Numbered from the stretch's first letter, positions 17,416 through 26,878 are shown. The stretch: DNA of 64,000 nucleotides from Candidatus Saccharicenans sp. (GCA_024653215.1 JANLFU010000011.1:28813-92812), one strand, 5' to 3'. A program made the numbers and translations. The notes: generated by a model not told the origin, from the letters alone.

Positions 17416-18648
17416 ATGAGCGTTAAGTTCCGATTGAGCGTCATGATGTTTCTCCAGTATGCCATCTGGGGTTCCTGGGCCCCGGTGCTTTCCGCTTACC
17501 TTCAGAATAACCTGGGCTTCACCGGCGGCCAGCTGGGCCTCATCTTCAGCCTGCTGCCGCTGGCCACCATCATCTCCCCTTTCCTGGGAGGCCAACTGGC
17601 TGACCGCTACTTTGCCAGCGAGAAAGTGATCGCCATTCTCCAGCTGGCCGGCGGCGGTCTGCTCGTCCTGATAGCCAGCATCACTGACTTTCAGCCCATG
17701 ATGTGGTTGATGCTGCTCTACTGCCTGGTCTACGCTCCCACCCTGGCCCTGACCAACTCCATCGCCTTTGTTAACCTGAAGAGCTCGGAAAAGGAATTCG
17801 GCGCCATCAGGGTCTGGGGAACCATCGGCTGGATCGCGGCCGGCTGGGCCCTGGCCGGCTGGCGCTGGCTGGTCAAATCCCCGGAAGGAATAGCCATGAA
17901 GGGTGATACCCTGATCCTGGCCGGAATCTTCTCAATTATTATGGGCTTATATTCATTCAGCCTGCCCCATACTCCCCCGCAGAAAGAGTCGGCCAAGCCC
18001 TGGGCCTTTCTGGAAGCTCTGAAAATGCTGAAAGATAAGAATTTTCTGATTTTCGCCATCATTTCATTCGTGGTGGCCACCGAGCTTCAATTCTATTACG
18101 TTTTGACCTCGCCCTTTCTGACCCAGAAAGTGGGCGTCAATCAGCAGTCGGTTTCGTTTGTCATGACCATAGCCCAGGTGGCCGAGATCTTCGTCATGGC
18201 CTTCATGCTGAGCTGGGCCCTGAAGAAGTTCGGCATGCGGATGACCCTGACCCTGGGCATCCTGGCCTGGCCGATCCGCTATATTATCTTTGTCATCGGG
18301 CAGCCTTCCTGGCTGGTGATCGCCTCCCTGGCCCTTCACGGCTTCTGTTATGTCTTCTTTTTCACCGCGGCCTACATCTATGTGGATAATATTGCTCCCA
18401 AGGACATCCGGCATTCGGCCCAGAGCCTGATTGCCGTCATCATCCTGGGCTTCGGCAATTTCGTCGGCAGCCTGTTCTGTGGCTGGATACAGGACCTTTT
18501 CACCAAGGACGGGGTGGTCAACTGGCGCGGCACTTTCCTGGTGCCGACCGTCCTGACCCTGCTCTGTCTGGTGATCTTCCTGGCTTTCTTCCGGGAATGT
18601 CGCAACCGGTCTCTGGAAACGGAAGCCCCCGGAATTAGCCAGGCTTGA
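17416..18648 (+). CDS. MFS permease, nucleoside:H+ symporter (NupG/XapB) type
   Basis: A 410-residue, 12-segment major facilitator. The N-terminus (SVMMFLQYAIWGSWAPVLS) and the GGQLADRY loop after the second segment match the nucleoside:H+ symporter subfamily; related proteins next to sugar oxidoreductases are often predicted sugar permeases. GGAG lies seven bases before the ATG at 17416, and a TTGACA promoter precedes it, so in-frame ATGs upstream are excluded. It heads a plus-strand block with a Gfo/Idh/MocA oxidoreductase and a TIM-barrel/DUF1080 fusion, suggesting the substrate is a sugar or glycoside. Confidence 0.88.
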   Translation: MSVKFRLSVMMFLQYAIWGSWAPVLSAYLQNNLGFTGGQLGLIFSLLPLATIISPFLGGQLADRYFASEKVIAILQLAGGGLLVLIASITDFQPMMWLMLLYCLVYAPTLALTNSIAFVNLKSSEKEFGAIRVWGTIGWIAAGWALAGWRWLVKSPEGIAMKGDTLILAGIFSIIMGLYSFSLPHTPPQKESAKPWAFLEALKMLKDKNFLIFAIISFVVATELQFYYVLTSPFLTQKVGVNQQSVSFVMTIAQVAEIFVMAFMLSWALKKFGMRMTLTLGILAWPIRYIIFVIGQPSWLVIASLALHGFCYVFFFTAAYIYVDNIAPKDIRHSAQSLIAVIILGFGNFVGSLFCGWIQDLFTKDGVVNWRGTFLVPTVLTLLCLVIFLAFFRECRNRSLETEAPGISQA

Positions 18649-18667
18649 AACCAACACGGTTGGTTCA
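18646..18667 (+). other. Hairpin directly after the NupG-type gene
   Basis: AACCAA (18649-18654) and TTGGTT (18660-18665) pair around a CACGG loop, and the stop-codon bases T46-G47 can pair with C66-A67 across a one-base bulge. There is no U-tract, so it is more likely a transcript-end stabiliser or attenuator than a full terminator. Confidence 0.3.
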
Positions 18668-18737
18668 GGGGGAGGAAGTGGCCAAAGGATCTTAGACTAT
18701 TACATTTAATCTTGTAAAGAGGGAAAGGAGATAAGAT

Positions 18738-19997
18738 ATGAAGACCAAAAAGAAAAACCTGGGAATTGGCTTTATCGGTGGCGGATTCATCACCAGGTTC
18801 CACATTCGTTCCTGGGTGGGGGTCCGCAACGCTGACGTCCTGGGCATCTATGACCCCGACCAGAAAAGAGCGGGAGAAGCAGCTGCCCTGGCCCGTCAGC
18901 TCAAGGTGGGCGAAGCCAGGACATATAAAACGATTACCGAAATGGTGGCCGACCCGGCCATTGATGCCATCTGGATCTGTTCACCCAATTACACCCGCAT
19001 AGCCGTTATGGAAGAAATTGCCGAGGCGGTTATAAAAGGAAAGGGCGAGTTAATCGGGGTGACCTGCGAAAAGCCCCTGGGTCGCAACGTGAAGGAAGCC
19101 CGGCGGATGCTGCAGCTGGTGCAAAAAGCCGGCCTGCTCGACGGCTACCTGGAAAATCAGGTTTTTGCCCCGGCCGTGGTCCGCGGCAAAGAGATCATCT
19201 GGGCCCGTGGAGCCAAGCTCTGCGGACGCCCTTACCTGGCCCGGGCGGCCGAAGAGCACAGCGGGCCCCACATGCCCTGGTTCTGGGAAGGAGAGCTGCA
19301 GGGCGGCGGAGTCCTCAACGACATGATGTGCCACTCGGTGGAAGAAGCCCGGTTCATGCTGACCCCGCCCGGAGCCAGCCGGGAGGAATTAACGCCGATC
19401 AAGGTTACCGCCTATGCACATTGCCTCAAGTGGCAGCTGCCCGAATACGTTGACCACTTGAAACGGATCAGTGGCGGCAAGCTGGATTACGCCAACCGGC
19501 CGGCCGAAGACTTCGCCCGGTCGGTAGTCGAATATAAGGACAGGCAGGGCCACATCCTGGTGGTTGAGACCACCACCTCCTGGTGCTATGTCGGTGCCGG
19601 ATTGCGACTGACTATGGAACTCCTGGGACCGGAATACTCCATGCAGGTTAACACCCTGGATTCCGGCCTTAAAGTCTTCTTCAGCCGACAGGTGAAGGGG
19701 AAGGCAGGAGAAGACCTGGTGGAAAAACAGAATGCCGAGGTTGGCCTGATGCCGGTGGTCTCCAGTGAAGAACACGAGTATGGCTACACGGCCGAAAATC
19801 GCCACATGGTCGAATCCTTTTTGGAGGGCAGAAGACCCATGGAGAATTTCAGCGACGGGGTCAACGTGACCGAGCTGTTGATGACCGCTTACATGAGCAT
19901 AGAAAAAGATAAGACCCTCCCCTTTCCGCCACCCGGACTGGAAAGTTTCATCCCGGCCGTGGCCAGGGGCCAGTGGAACCCCAGGAAGAAAAAATAA
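18738..19997 (+). CDS. Gfo/Idh/MocA-family NAD(P)-dependent oxidoreductase
   Basis: A 419-residue dehydrogenase with an N-terminal Rossmann fold (GIGFIGGGFITRFH, residues 8-21) and the family EKP motif (CEKPLGRNVKEA, about residues 108-119), followed by the alpha/beta substrate domain with a HMPWFWEGELQGGG segment and the conserved NDMMCHSVEEA helix. No signal peptide is present, so it acts in the cytosol. AAGGAG sits seven bases before the ATG. Members oxidise sugars or inositols, and some form 3-keto-glycosides; the adjacent DUF1080-containing protein and the MFS permease make 3-keto sugar chemistry a reasonable but unproven role. Confidence 0.9.
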   Translation: MKTKKKNLGIGFIGGGFITRFHIRSWVGVRNADVLGIYDPDQKRAGEAAALARQLKVGEARTYKTITEMVADPAIDAIWICSPNYTRIAVMEEIAEAVIKGKGELIGVTCEKPLGRNVKEARRMLQLVQKAGLLDGYLENQVFAPAVVRGKEIIWARGAKLCGRPYLARAAEEHSGPHMPWFWEGELQGGGVLNDMMCHSVEEARFMLTPPGASREELTPIKVTAYAHCLKWQLPEYVDHLKRISGGKLDYANRPAEDFARSVVEYKDRQGHILVVETTTSWCYVGAGLRLTMELLGPEYSMQVNTLDSGLKVFFSRQVKGKAGEDLVEKQNAEVGLMPVVSSEEHEYGYTAENRHMVESFLEGRRPMENFSDGVNVTELLMTAYMSIEKDKTLPFPPPGLESFIPAVARGQWNPRKKK

Positions 19998-20001
19998 TCG
20001 T

Positions 20002-20020
20002 TTAACCGTTTCGCGGTTAA
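20002..20020 (+). other. Perfect 7-bp hairpin between sugar genes
   Basis: TTAACCG (20002-20008) and CGGTTAA (20014-20020) form a perfect stem around TTTCG, just after the oxidoreductase stop and before the ribosome site of the next gene. No U-run follows, so it could tune expression of the downstream gene or protect the 3' end of the upstream message. Confidence 0.3.
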
Positions 20021-20048
20021 TAATAAATTTATGCCCGGAGGGGTGAAA

Positions 20049-21542
20049 ATGAAGCAGAAAAGAAATATCTTTGTGTTTGGTCTCGCCATTTTTTGCCTGC
20101 TGGTCTTGAGCCAGGTTTTCTCGCTGGCCAGCCCCAGCGGTCAGGAAAAGGTGATACCGGAAGAGATAAAGCAGCAGGTCAGGCAGACCGATTATCAGGC
20201 CGTCCGGATAAAAAAATTTCCGGTGGCCATGCAGTGCTGGACCTACCGCGGGTATACATTTTTTGAAGCTCTGGAGAAAACCCGGGCCCTGGGTATAGAT
20301 TACGTCCAGGCCTTCCCCGGCCAGCGGCTGTCCCGGGACCTGCCCGCCAGCGTCATATTTGATCACAAGATGGCCGAGGAAAACCTGCAACTGGTCCGGG
20401 AAAAATTGAATGCCCTGAAGATGGGTGTGGTCGCCTACGGGGTGGTCGATAGCGGCCGGACGGAAGAGGAAATGCGCCGGGTCTTTGATTTTGCCCGGAA
20501 ACTGGGAATAAGGATAATCGTCACCGAGCCGAAAGATGAAGATTATCCGATACTCGATAAGCTGGTCAAAGAATACAATGTCCGTATTGCAGTTCATAAC
20601 CATCCCGAACCCAGCAAGTATGCCCACCCGGCCGTGGCCCTCAAATACCTTCAGGGGCTGGACGAGAGAATCGGAGTCTGTGCCGACACCGGGCACTGGA
20701 TGAGGGGTAACCTCAAGCCGGTGGAATGCCTGAGATTGCTCCAGGGCCGGATTATAGACGTCCACCTTAAAGACCGCAGCGACTTCGGAACCAAGAAGGC
20801 TGAAGATGTGGCCTTCGGCAGCGGCAAGGCCGACATCAAGTCTATTCTGGCCGAGCTGACCCTTCAGGACTACCCTGGCTACCTGACCATTGAATATGAA
20901 AACGAAAAGGAAGTGATGACGCCAGAACCGGCCATCCAGAAAGGATTGGCCTATATCAGAAAAATAACCTATTACGAAGGCTTCGACCAGCTCCTGGGCC
21001 GGTACAACGGTTTTTATGAAAAGCACGGCTGGAACCATTATGGACCGGGATATTTTGAGCTGGATCCTAAAACCGGCGTGCTGAAATCTCAGGGCGGCAT
21101 GGGTTTGCTCTGGTACAGCCGCAAAAAATTTAAGGATTTTATCCTGGACCTGGAATTCAAGTGCTCACAGAAAAACACCAACTCGGGCATTTTTCTTCGT
21201 GTCCCCGAGGTTCCAACCAGCGACGATTACATCTACCATTCCTTCGAAATCCAGATCTACGATGCCGGGGAAGGTATTCACAAAACAGGGGCGGTCTATG
21301 ATGCCCAGGCTCCGTCGCGCGACGCCTTCAAGCCCACCGGAGAGTGGAACCATTTGCGGATCACCTTTATCGGTGACCGTATAACGGTTGAATTAAACGG
21401 ACAGAAGGTCATCGACTGGAAGGCCGAGCCCAGGGGAAAAGTCAGGGACTTCGCCCCCGAGGGTTATATCGGGCTCCAGAACCACGACAGCCTGTCGCCC
21501 GTCTATTTCAGAAACATCTACGTTAAAGAAATCAGCAACTGA
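20049..21542 (+). CDS. Exported TIM-barrel sugar isomerase-like / DUF1080 fusion
   Basis: A 497-residue exported protein with a signal peptide (about residues 6-26). Residues about 55-300 form an AP endonuclease 2/xylose isomerase-like TIM barrel (MQCWTYRGYTFFEALE, HNHPEPSKYAHP, CADTGHWMRG, DVHLKDRSDFG, GYLTIEYENE). Residues about 310-497 form a DUF1080 domain (3-keto-disaccharide hydrolase type, a concanavalin-like fold), ending with GLQNHDSLSPVYFRNIYVK. GGAGG lies about seven bases before this ATG, so I prefer it to an ATG six codons earlier. The fusion suggests periplasmic handling of keto-glycosides, with the permease and oxidoreductase just upstream acting on the products. Confidence 0.88.
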   Translation: MKQKRNIFVFGLAIFCLLVLSQVFSLASPSGQEKVIPEEIKQQVRQTDYQAVRIKKFPVAMQCWTYRGYTFFEALEKTRALGIDYVQAFPGQRLSRDLPASVIFDHKMAEENLQLVREKLNALKMGVVAYGVVDSGRTEEEMRRVFDFARKLGIRIIVTEPKDEDYPILDKLVKEYNVRIAVHNHPEPSKYAHPAVALKYLQGLDERIGVCADTGHWMRGNLKPVECLRLLQGRIIDVHLKDRSDFGTKKAEDVAFGSGKADIKSILAELTLQDYPGYLTIEYENEKEVMTPEPAIQKGLAYIRKITYYEGFDQLLGRYNGFYEKHGWNHYGPGYFELDPKTGVLKSQGGMGLLWYSRKKFKDFILDLEFKCSQKNTNSGIFLRVPEVPTSDDYIYHSFEIQIYDAGEGIHKTGAVYDAQAPSRDAFKPTGEWNHLRITFIGDRITVELNGQKVIDWKAEPRGKVRDFAPEGYIGLQNHDSLSPVYFRNIYVKEISN

Positions 21543-21544
21543 CC

Positions 21545-24500
21545 TCAGAAGCCCGGGGTAATCGTAAACTGCCAGTGCCAGCCCTTGATGGGTCGGTCGA
21601 AGGGATAGACGTAATCGAAGCCCAGGACCAGCACTCCGAACAGGTTGGTTCTCAGGCCAACACCGGCACTGGAAACCGGCTTCTTTGTCCCGCCAAACCA
21701 GGTCGGCTTTTCGTCTGAGTACCAGGCCGTCCCGATATCGTAAAAGGCCAGGAACTCCAGTGGCCAGACTCCGTAATAACCTTTGCCGATACCCAGTACC
21801 CGGAACACGGGAAATCTCAATTCCACGTTGGCCACCAGCATCCTCGTTCCAAGGAGGCGATTGAAATCGAACACGTTGGGGTTCTGGTCGTCGAATTCAC
21901 TGTACAGAAAGCTGTTGTAATCGTAGCCCCGGACCAGGGTCTCGTACCCCAGGAACAGGGGCCAGAGCCTCGGGTCTTCTGAACCATTGCCATAACGCCC
22001 GTAATGCAGCAGCCGGAAGGCCAAGGTAAAAGGTCGCTTCGGAATGAAGTAGCGACGGTAATCGGCCATGACGCTGATGAAATTCAGGTCGCCAAAATTG
22101 GGCTGGACTTCGAGCAGGTAAGCCTGCCCCAGGATGGGGCTGCAGGCACCAAAGAGAGAGCTGTCATAGACCAGAGCTGCCGAGGCATAGCCATACTTCA
22201 GTGACTTTGGAGCTGGCAGGTCAAGCTGGTAATAGTCAAGGAGCTGGAAATAAACCGCGTCGTAGATATAGCGGTACATCTTGCTATTGAAATCTATCAG
22301 GTTGAAGCCGGCAGAAAACTCAATCCTTCTGAAGGTATTCAGGGGATAATAGGCGAAGCCGCCCAGCTGGTAAGCAATCTGGCGGTTGAGATATTCTTCC
22401 TGGACATAAACCGGTATTCCTCCATACTCATCAAAATAGGCATTATACGAGCCATAGATATATGGAACCCGCTGCAGGACAGCTCCCCAGTTAATCCGGT
22501 TCCTGGAATTCATGTAGCCGACCAGGGCATAGCTGTCGATTAGTTCATAATTGGTCTGGGCCATGGTCACCACCGTATGATAGCCCAGCATGTCGCTCCA
22601 GAAAGCGGCGATGCCTCCGCCGGCGTAAGTTCCATACCTGTCCACTCCAACCGCCACCGTCGGCCTGCTCACAAAATCCAGGGACAGTTTTGGCCGGTAG
22701 CTGGTGATGGGAAAATCTGTTTCCTTGGGTAGCCCATAAAGGGGGTTCCTCAGCAGTCCCAGCAGGGCCCCTTCGGGCTGGGTTCTGGGAGGCAGAAGGT
22801 CCAGCGGTCTTTCTCCCAGTTGAGCTATGGTGGCCTGGCCCTGCAGCCTGTCCGAGGAATCTACCAGATAAACCGAATAATACCCATTTTCATAGACGGA
22901 CATGGCCAGTTTCTGGCCGGCGTGAGAATAGGAAATGGCCGGGCTGAGCTGGGTAATCCCGCCGATTCCGGTAAAGAGGTTGGTAATCTGGTAGATCTTG
23001 CCGTCGCTCAGGTCCAGCCGGTAAAGGTCGGTCTTCCCGGTATAATCAGACAGGAAGAAAAGGTTCCGTCCGTCTCCGGACCATTGCGGGTTGACATTTT
23101 TGCCGGTCGGAAAGCCCAGAACTCGGCTGACTTCCCCGCTGGCCACGTCTAAAAGGGCCAGCTCGTAATTGCCGGTATCCAGCCATTGCAGGTTGGCGCT
23201 GAACCTTTCGGTAACGAAAGCCAGCTTGCTTCCGTCGGGCGACCAGACCGGGTGCAGGTCACCAAAGCTGTCCCTGGTCATTTGCTTCAGGGTATTGTCT
23301 TCGAGGTTATAGATGAAAATGTCTGTTACTCCCCCGACCAGGGCGGCAAAGGCAATTTCTTTCCCGTCGGGTGACCAGGCTGGATTCAGGATCTCGCCCA
23401 GCTCGGGGAAAGGTATTTCCTTTTCTATCCGTCCACTCAGGGCATTCATGATGGTCAGCTGGGGACGGCCCTTGCTGACTGTTCCCAGTACTATCCGTTC
23501 GCTGTCAGGAGCCCAGGCCCCGGCCGACCTGATGAACTGAATACTCTCAAAGTGGGGGTCGATGGCCGTGGAGGTTAACTTCCGCTTAACCTTGCCGGTG
23601 ATAGGATCAGCCAAATAAAGGTCTATTGAGAACAGGTCGCGGGAGGAGAAGAAGATCATGTTCCGGCCGTCAGGGCTCAGCACCGGGGAAACGTTGTAGG
23701 GATTGTTTTCAACTCCTTTGAGGAGCAGGTGTCCATACTTATCCGGAGTCTCGGTCAAGGGGACCAGGGGCTTGTAAGCCTCTTCCATGGACTTGTGCCA
23801 GTCTTCGGACAGCTTTTTCAGGGGAACCCCGAGTACCCCCTGTAGAACAGATTCGTAATCCCCGCTTCTGGCCAGCATCCTGAAGATCTTGCCAATCATC
23901 TCGTCGCCCCAGCGACCGCCGATGTAAGCCCAGACGGCATGGCCATAACGGTAGGGAAAATACTTGTAATAATTTTCCAGCTTCTTAATCTGGGGCAGGT
24001 CCTTGCGTTTCCAGGTATCACGCATCCACATGGAGGTTTCGGTGTCAACCGGCCCGATTGACAGGTACTCGGCCAATCCTTCTATCAGGAAAAGCGGGAC
24101 CCGGAGCTCGGCCCCCGTATACCGGGCCTGGTCGGAATGCCCCTGGCCGGCGATATCGTACTGGAAGGCATGCACCAGCTCGTGGCCGATGACGTGGTCG
24201 GTTTCAGCCATTGAGACCCCGTAGGGCAGGACTATCCGTCTCTTGAAAGACTCGGTTACGCCGCCGGTCCCCTCACCCATGGTCTCGGGAATGACTGTGG
24301 TCTGCTGGAACTCAGGACTGCTGGAATAGATGATCAGGGGCTGGCGACCTTTAAGCTCGTGGTTGAAAATCCGGCTCAGCCGGGCATACCAGCGTTCGGC
24401 CATCATGGCGGCCTGCCTGACCACCTCTTCATCCTGCTGGTAGTAATAGACATCAAAGTGCTTGGTCTTCATTATCTTGAAGTCAAATCTCTTGTACTGA

Positions 24501-24610
24501 ACTTTGTTTCGACCGAAATACTGGGCTTCAAGCGGCAGCACCGAAGTTATGAGAAAAAGGCCAAGCAGGACAGGGATAATCAGAGCCAGTTTATGCTTAA
24601 AAGGGCGCAT
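21545..24610 (-). CDS. Peptidase MA-like / PD40 beta-propeller / Omp85-barrel fusion protein
   Basis: A 1021-residue protein with a signal peptide (residues 1-29) and three parts. Residues about 40-280 resemble peptidase MA (gluzincin) metallopeptidases with HELVH at 143-147 and a downstream GLAEYLS that supplies the third zinc ligand. Residues about 300-620 carry PD40/TolB-like repeats (SPDGRNMIFFSSRD, SPDGKEIAFAA, SPDGSKLAFVT). The last 380 residues look like an Omp85/surface-antigen barrel, with FYDIGTAWYS and a final Phe. AAGGAGGAG precedes the ATG. It probably sits in the outer membrane with the protease and propeller in the periplasm or outside. The role is unknown. Confidence 0.85.
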   Translation of the reverse strand: MRPFKHKLALIIPVLLGLFLITSVLPLEAQYFGRNKVQYKRFDFKIMKTKHFDVYYYQQDEEVVRQAAMMAERWYARLSRIFNHELKGRQPLIIYSSSPEFQQTTVIPETMGEGTGGVTESFKRRIVLPYGVSMAETDHVIGHELVHAFQYDIAGQGHSDQARYTGAELRVPLFLIEGLAEYLSIGPVDTETSMWMRDTWKRKDLPQIKKLENYYKYFPYRYGHAVWAYIGGRWGDEMIGKIFRMLARSGDYESVLQGVLGVPLKKLSEDWHKSMEEAYKPLVPLTETPDKYGHLLLKGVENNPYNVSPVLSPDGRNMIFFSSRDLFSIDLYLADPITGKVKRKLTSTAIDPHFESIQFIRSAGAWAPDSERIVLGTVSKGRPQLTIMNALSGRIEKEIPFPELGEILNPAWSPDGKEIAFAALVGGVTDIFIYNLEDNTLKQMTRDSFGDLHPVWSPDGSKLAFVTERFSANLQWLDTGNYELALLDVASGEVSRVLGFPTGKNVNPQWSGDGRNLFFLSDYTGKTDLYRLDLSDGKIYQITNLFTGIGGITQLSPAISYSHAGQKLAMSVYENGYYSVYLVDSSDRLQGQATIAQLGERPLDLLPPRTQPEGALLGLLRNPLYGLPKETDFPITSYRPKLSLDFVSRPTVAVGVDRYGTYAGGGIAAFWSDMLGYHTVVTMAQTNYELIDSYALVGYMNSRNRINWGAVLQRVPYIYGSYNAYFDEYGGIPVYVQEEYLNRQIAYQLGGFAYYPLNTFRRIEFSAGFNLIDFNSKMYRYIYDAVYFQLLDYYQLDLPAPKSLKYGYASAALVYDSSLFGACSPILGQAYLLEVQPNFGDLNFISVMADYRRYFIPKRPFTLAFRLLHYGRYGNGSEDPRLWPLFLGYETLVRGYDYNSFLYSEFDDQNPNVFDFNRLLGTRMLVANVELRFPVFRVLGIGKGYYGVWPLEFLAFYDIGTAWYSDEKPTWFGGTKKPVSSAGVGLRTNLFGVLVLGFDYVYPFDRPIKGWHWQFTITPGF

Positions 24611-24648
24611 AATCTCCTCCTTCTGTCTTTATCGAGTTTCTCACATAC

Positions 24649-24654
24649 ATTATA
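24649..24654 (-). promoter_or_regulatory. Candidate -10 element of the Omp85-fusion gene
   Basis: Read on the minus strand this is a perfect TATAAT, about 39 bases before the ATG at 24610. A good -35 is missing (ATCATT at 17 bases), so it would be a -10-driven promoter. Confidence 0.3.
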
Positions 24655-24723
24655 ACCCAATTTTCGAAAAAAATGATTCATTAAATACGGACAGAATAGA
24701 CCGGGCTGTCCTTGGACCGGGGA

Positions 24724-25497
24724 ATGTGCTATCAAATATACGTGGCCAAGATTTCCGAGGTCAGGGCTCAAAGCATTCTTAACAGATCCAAAATTTTCGA
24801 TTATTGCCTGAATCCTTATACCGGTTGTACGCATGGTTGCCGCTACTGTTATGCCGGACTCTTCATGAGGAGGTATTCAGGTCATGCCGAGCCCTGGGGC
24901 CAGTTTGTGGACATCAAGATTAATGCCCCCGAGTTGCTGCGAAGGCAGCTTCCCCGGGCCAGGCGGGGTACGGTCTGGATAGCTTCGGTTTGCGACCCCT
25001 ACCAGCCGGTAGAATCCAGGTATCAGCTCACCAGAAAATGCCTGGCCGAGCTCAGCCGCTATGATTTTCCGGTTTTCATCCAGACCAAGTCTGACCTGGT
25101 GGTCCGGGACCTTGACCTCCTGAAGGACCTGCCGCAACTGGAAGTGGGTTTTTCCCTGGCCACCGATGATGACCGGGTGGCTGCCCTGTTTGAACCGGGA
25201 GCCCCGTCCATAACCAGGAGGCTTAAAGCTCTGGAAAAAATTAAGAGCCTCAACCTGAAGACTTTTGCCTTCGTGGGCCCCATACTCCCCCTGAACCCCG
25301 GGCGACTGGTCCGGCAGCTCAGGGGGCTGGTTGACAGGGTGTTTATCGACCGACTCAATTATGTCAGCCAGTTTATTGATTTTTATCATCGGCACAACCT
25401 TTTAAACTATACGGGCGACGACTTCTTTGAGCGGATGAAGAAGATTCTGGTGGCCGAACTGGAAAAGGCCAAACTGCCCTACGAACTTATATTCTGA
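24724..25497 (+). CDS. Radical SAM protein, SPL/Rv2578c-like
   Basis: A 257-residue radical SAM protein with the cluster motif CTHGCRYC (Cys35, Cys39, Cys42) inside YTGCTHGCRYCYAG, which matches the SPL-like/Rv2578c family rather than classic DNA photoproduct lyase. Further family traits are GTVWIASVCDPYQPVE and the final FIDRLNYV region. I use the ATG at 24724; a TTG four codons upstream is an alternative. The function of this family is largely unknown, with nucleic-acid repair suggested for relatives. It is divergent from the Omp85 fusion and 48 bases before the permease, so it could lead the operon that follows. Confidence 0.85.
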   Translation: MCYQIYVAKISEVRAQSILNRSKIFDYCLNPYTGCTHGCRYCYAGLFMRRYSGHAEPWGQFVDIKINAPELLRRQLPRARRGTVWIASVCDPYQPVESRYQLTRKCLAELSRYDFPVFIQTKSDLVVRDLDLLKDLPQLEVGFSLATDDDRVAALFEPGAPSITRRLKALEKIKSLNLKTFAFVGPILPLNPGRLVRQLRGLVDRVFIDRLNYVSQFIDFYHRHNLLNYTGDDFFERMKKILVAELEKAKLPYELIF

Positions 25498-25545
25498 CCA
25501 AAAAGAGTTTGCTTTATCTTTCTGGCTTGAGTAAGATTTTTAATC

Positions 25546-26850
25546 ATGCTTATTCAGACCCTGGTTGTAACCGCCATAATCATCACCGCCTATGCCCTGG
25601 CCAAATGGCGACAACTGTCCGTGGAACTAAGTCTGTTGATAGCCACGGTGGCCGGTGCACTGGGAGGATCCATTTTCCGGACACCTGAAATCAGAGAAAT
25701 TCCCAGGCATCTGGTCGAGGGCTCCTTCACCTACCTGGATGTTATCCTGGTTTTTTTCACGGCCACCCTGTTCATCACCATAGTCCAGGAATCGGGGGGC
25801 GTTAACTTTGCCGTCCGGCAGGCCGTGGTGCGCTTTTCTAAAATCAGGTTTCTGGCTCTATTCATGCTGATGATCATACTTCTGATCCCGGGAGCCCTGA
25901 CCGGAGCCGGCAGCGTCTCCCTGCTGGTGGTCGGAGCCCCGGTTGCCCTGGCCATGAAAGGCCTGGGTGTTTCGGAAAAGAATATTCCGGCCATACTTTT
26001 TATCGTGGCCGGACTGGCTGCGGCCGCCCCGCCCGTAAATATCTGGGCCATGGTCCTCTGTGCCGGCACCGCCATCCCCTACATCGGTTTTGAACTACCT
26101 CTGGGATTGCCGGTCCTGGTCCTGGGCACCCTGACCATCATCATCCTGGGAGGAAAGCGGGCTCAGGCCGGCAGCCTGGAAACCTTCCTGGAAAAAACGC
26201 AATATCATCCGGCTATGAACTGGTTGCGCCTGCTGACCCCTTTTGTGGTCTTCTTTGCTCTGGTTGTTGCCTACCGTCTCTGGCCGTTTTCTTTTCCCAT
26301 CCTGGGGTTACCCCTGGAATTTCTCCTGGCCTCCCTGGTGGCCCTGGCCCTGAGCCCGGTCCGGCTGAATCTGGTCAAAGTGGCTTCAGCCACAGTGAGT
26401 AAGCTTCTTCCATTACTAGCCATAATGGTCATCGTGGGTATGCTGCAGCAGGTGCTGGCGGTTAGCGGCGTGAAGGGTCTGATTTCCTACTCGGTGCTCA
26501 TCATACCGCTGGGCTTACTGTTCTGCCTTCTACCCCTGATCATTCCGGCTTCAGAAGGTGTTCTGACCTACGGCGGGGCAGCCATCATCGGCATTCCCCT
26601 GGTCTGGTACCTTAATTCGCTCGGCTACCATGCCACCCTGGTCATCGCCGGGCTGAGCCTGCTCTGGCCACTGGGGGACGGGCTGCCGCCAACTGCCCTC
26701 ATCGGGCGGTTGAGCCTGATGGTCTCCGGACAGGAAGGAAAATACTGGGATTTCCTTAAACAGACCTGGATACCCTGGTTGATTATCACGGCCACCGGAA
26801 TGCTGATGATCATTTTCAGCGGTCGTCTCCGTTTCCTGGTGATCGGGTGA
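25546..26850 (+). CDS. Ion-transporter-superfamily permease (TRAP DctM-like)
   Basis: A 434-residue polytopic protein with about twelve hydrophobic segments. GALTGAGSVSLLVVGAP (about residues 112-128) and AAAAPPVNIWAM (about 155-166), together with a second repeat around IPASEGVLTYGGAA, resemble the two inverted halves of the ion-transporter superfamily, closest by eye to the large TRAP subunit DctM. No conventional DctP or DctQ gene is nearby. Instead a 53-residue membrane protein follows after 28 bases, then an M14-type hydrolase, two C69 dipeptidases and an exported protein. It likely imports an organic acid or amino-acid derivative released by these enzymes. Confidence 0.78.
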   Translation: MLIQTLVVTAIIITAYALAKWRQLSVELSLLIATVAGALGGSIFRTPEIREIPRHLVEGSFTYLDVILVFFTATLFITIVQESGGVNFAVRQAVVRFSKIRFLALFMLMIILLIPGALTGAGSVSLLVVGAPVALAMKGLGVSEKNIPAILFIVAGLAAAAPPVNIWAMVLCAGTAIPYIGFELPLGLPVLVLGTLTIIILGGKRAQAGSLETFLEKTQYHPAMNWLRLLTPFVVFFALVVAYRLWPFSFPILGLPLEFLLASLVALALSPVRLNLVKVASATVSKLLPLLAIMVIVGMLQQVLAVSGVKGLISYSVLIIPLGLLFCLLPLIIPASEGVLTYGGAAIIGIPLVWYLNSLGYHATLVIAGLSLLWPLGDGLPPTALIGRLSLMVSGQEGKYWDFLKQTWIPWLIITATGMLMIIFSGRLRFLVIG

Positions 26851-26878
26851 TGGATTATATTTGAAGGATTGGACGGCC

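Noticed and set aside
19389..21038. 549-codon open frame on the minus strand
   Set aside because: It lies opposite the oxidoreductase and the TIM-barrel/DUF1080 genes, which have clear motifs and ribosome sites. The antisense product has no recognisable domain; it is a product of codon bias.
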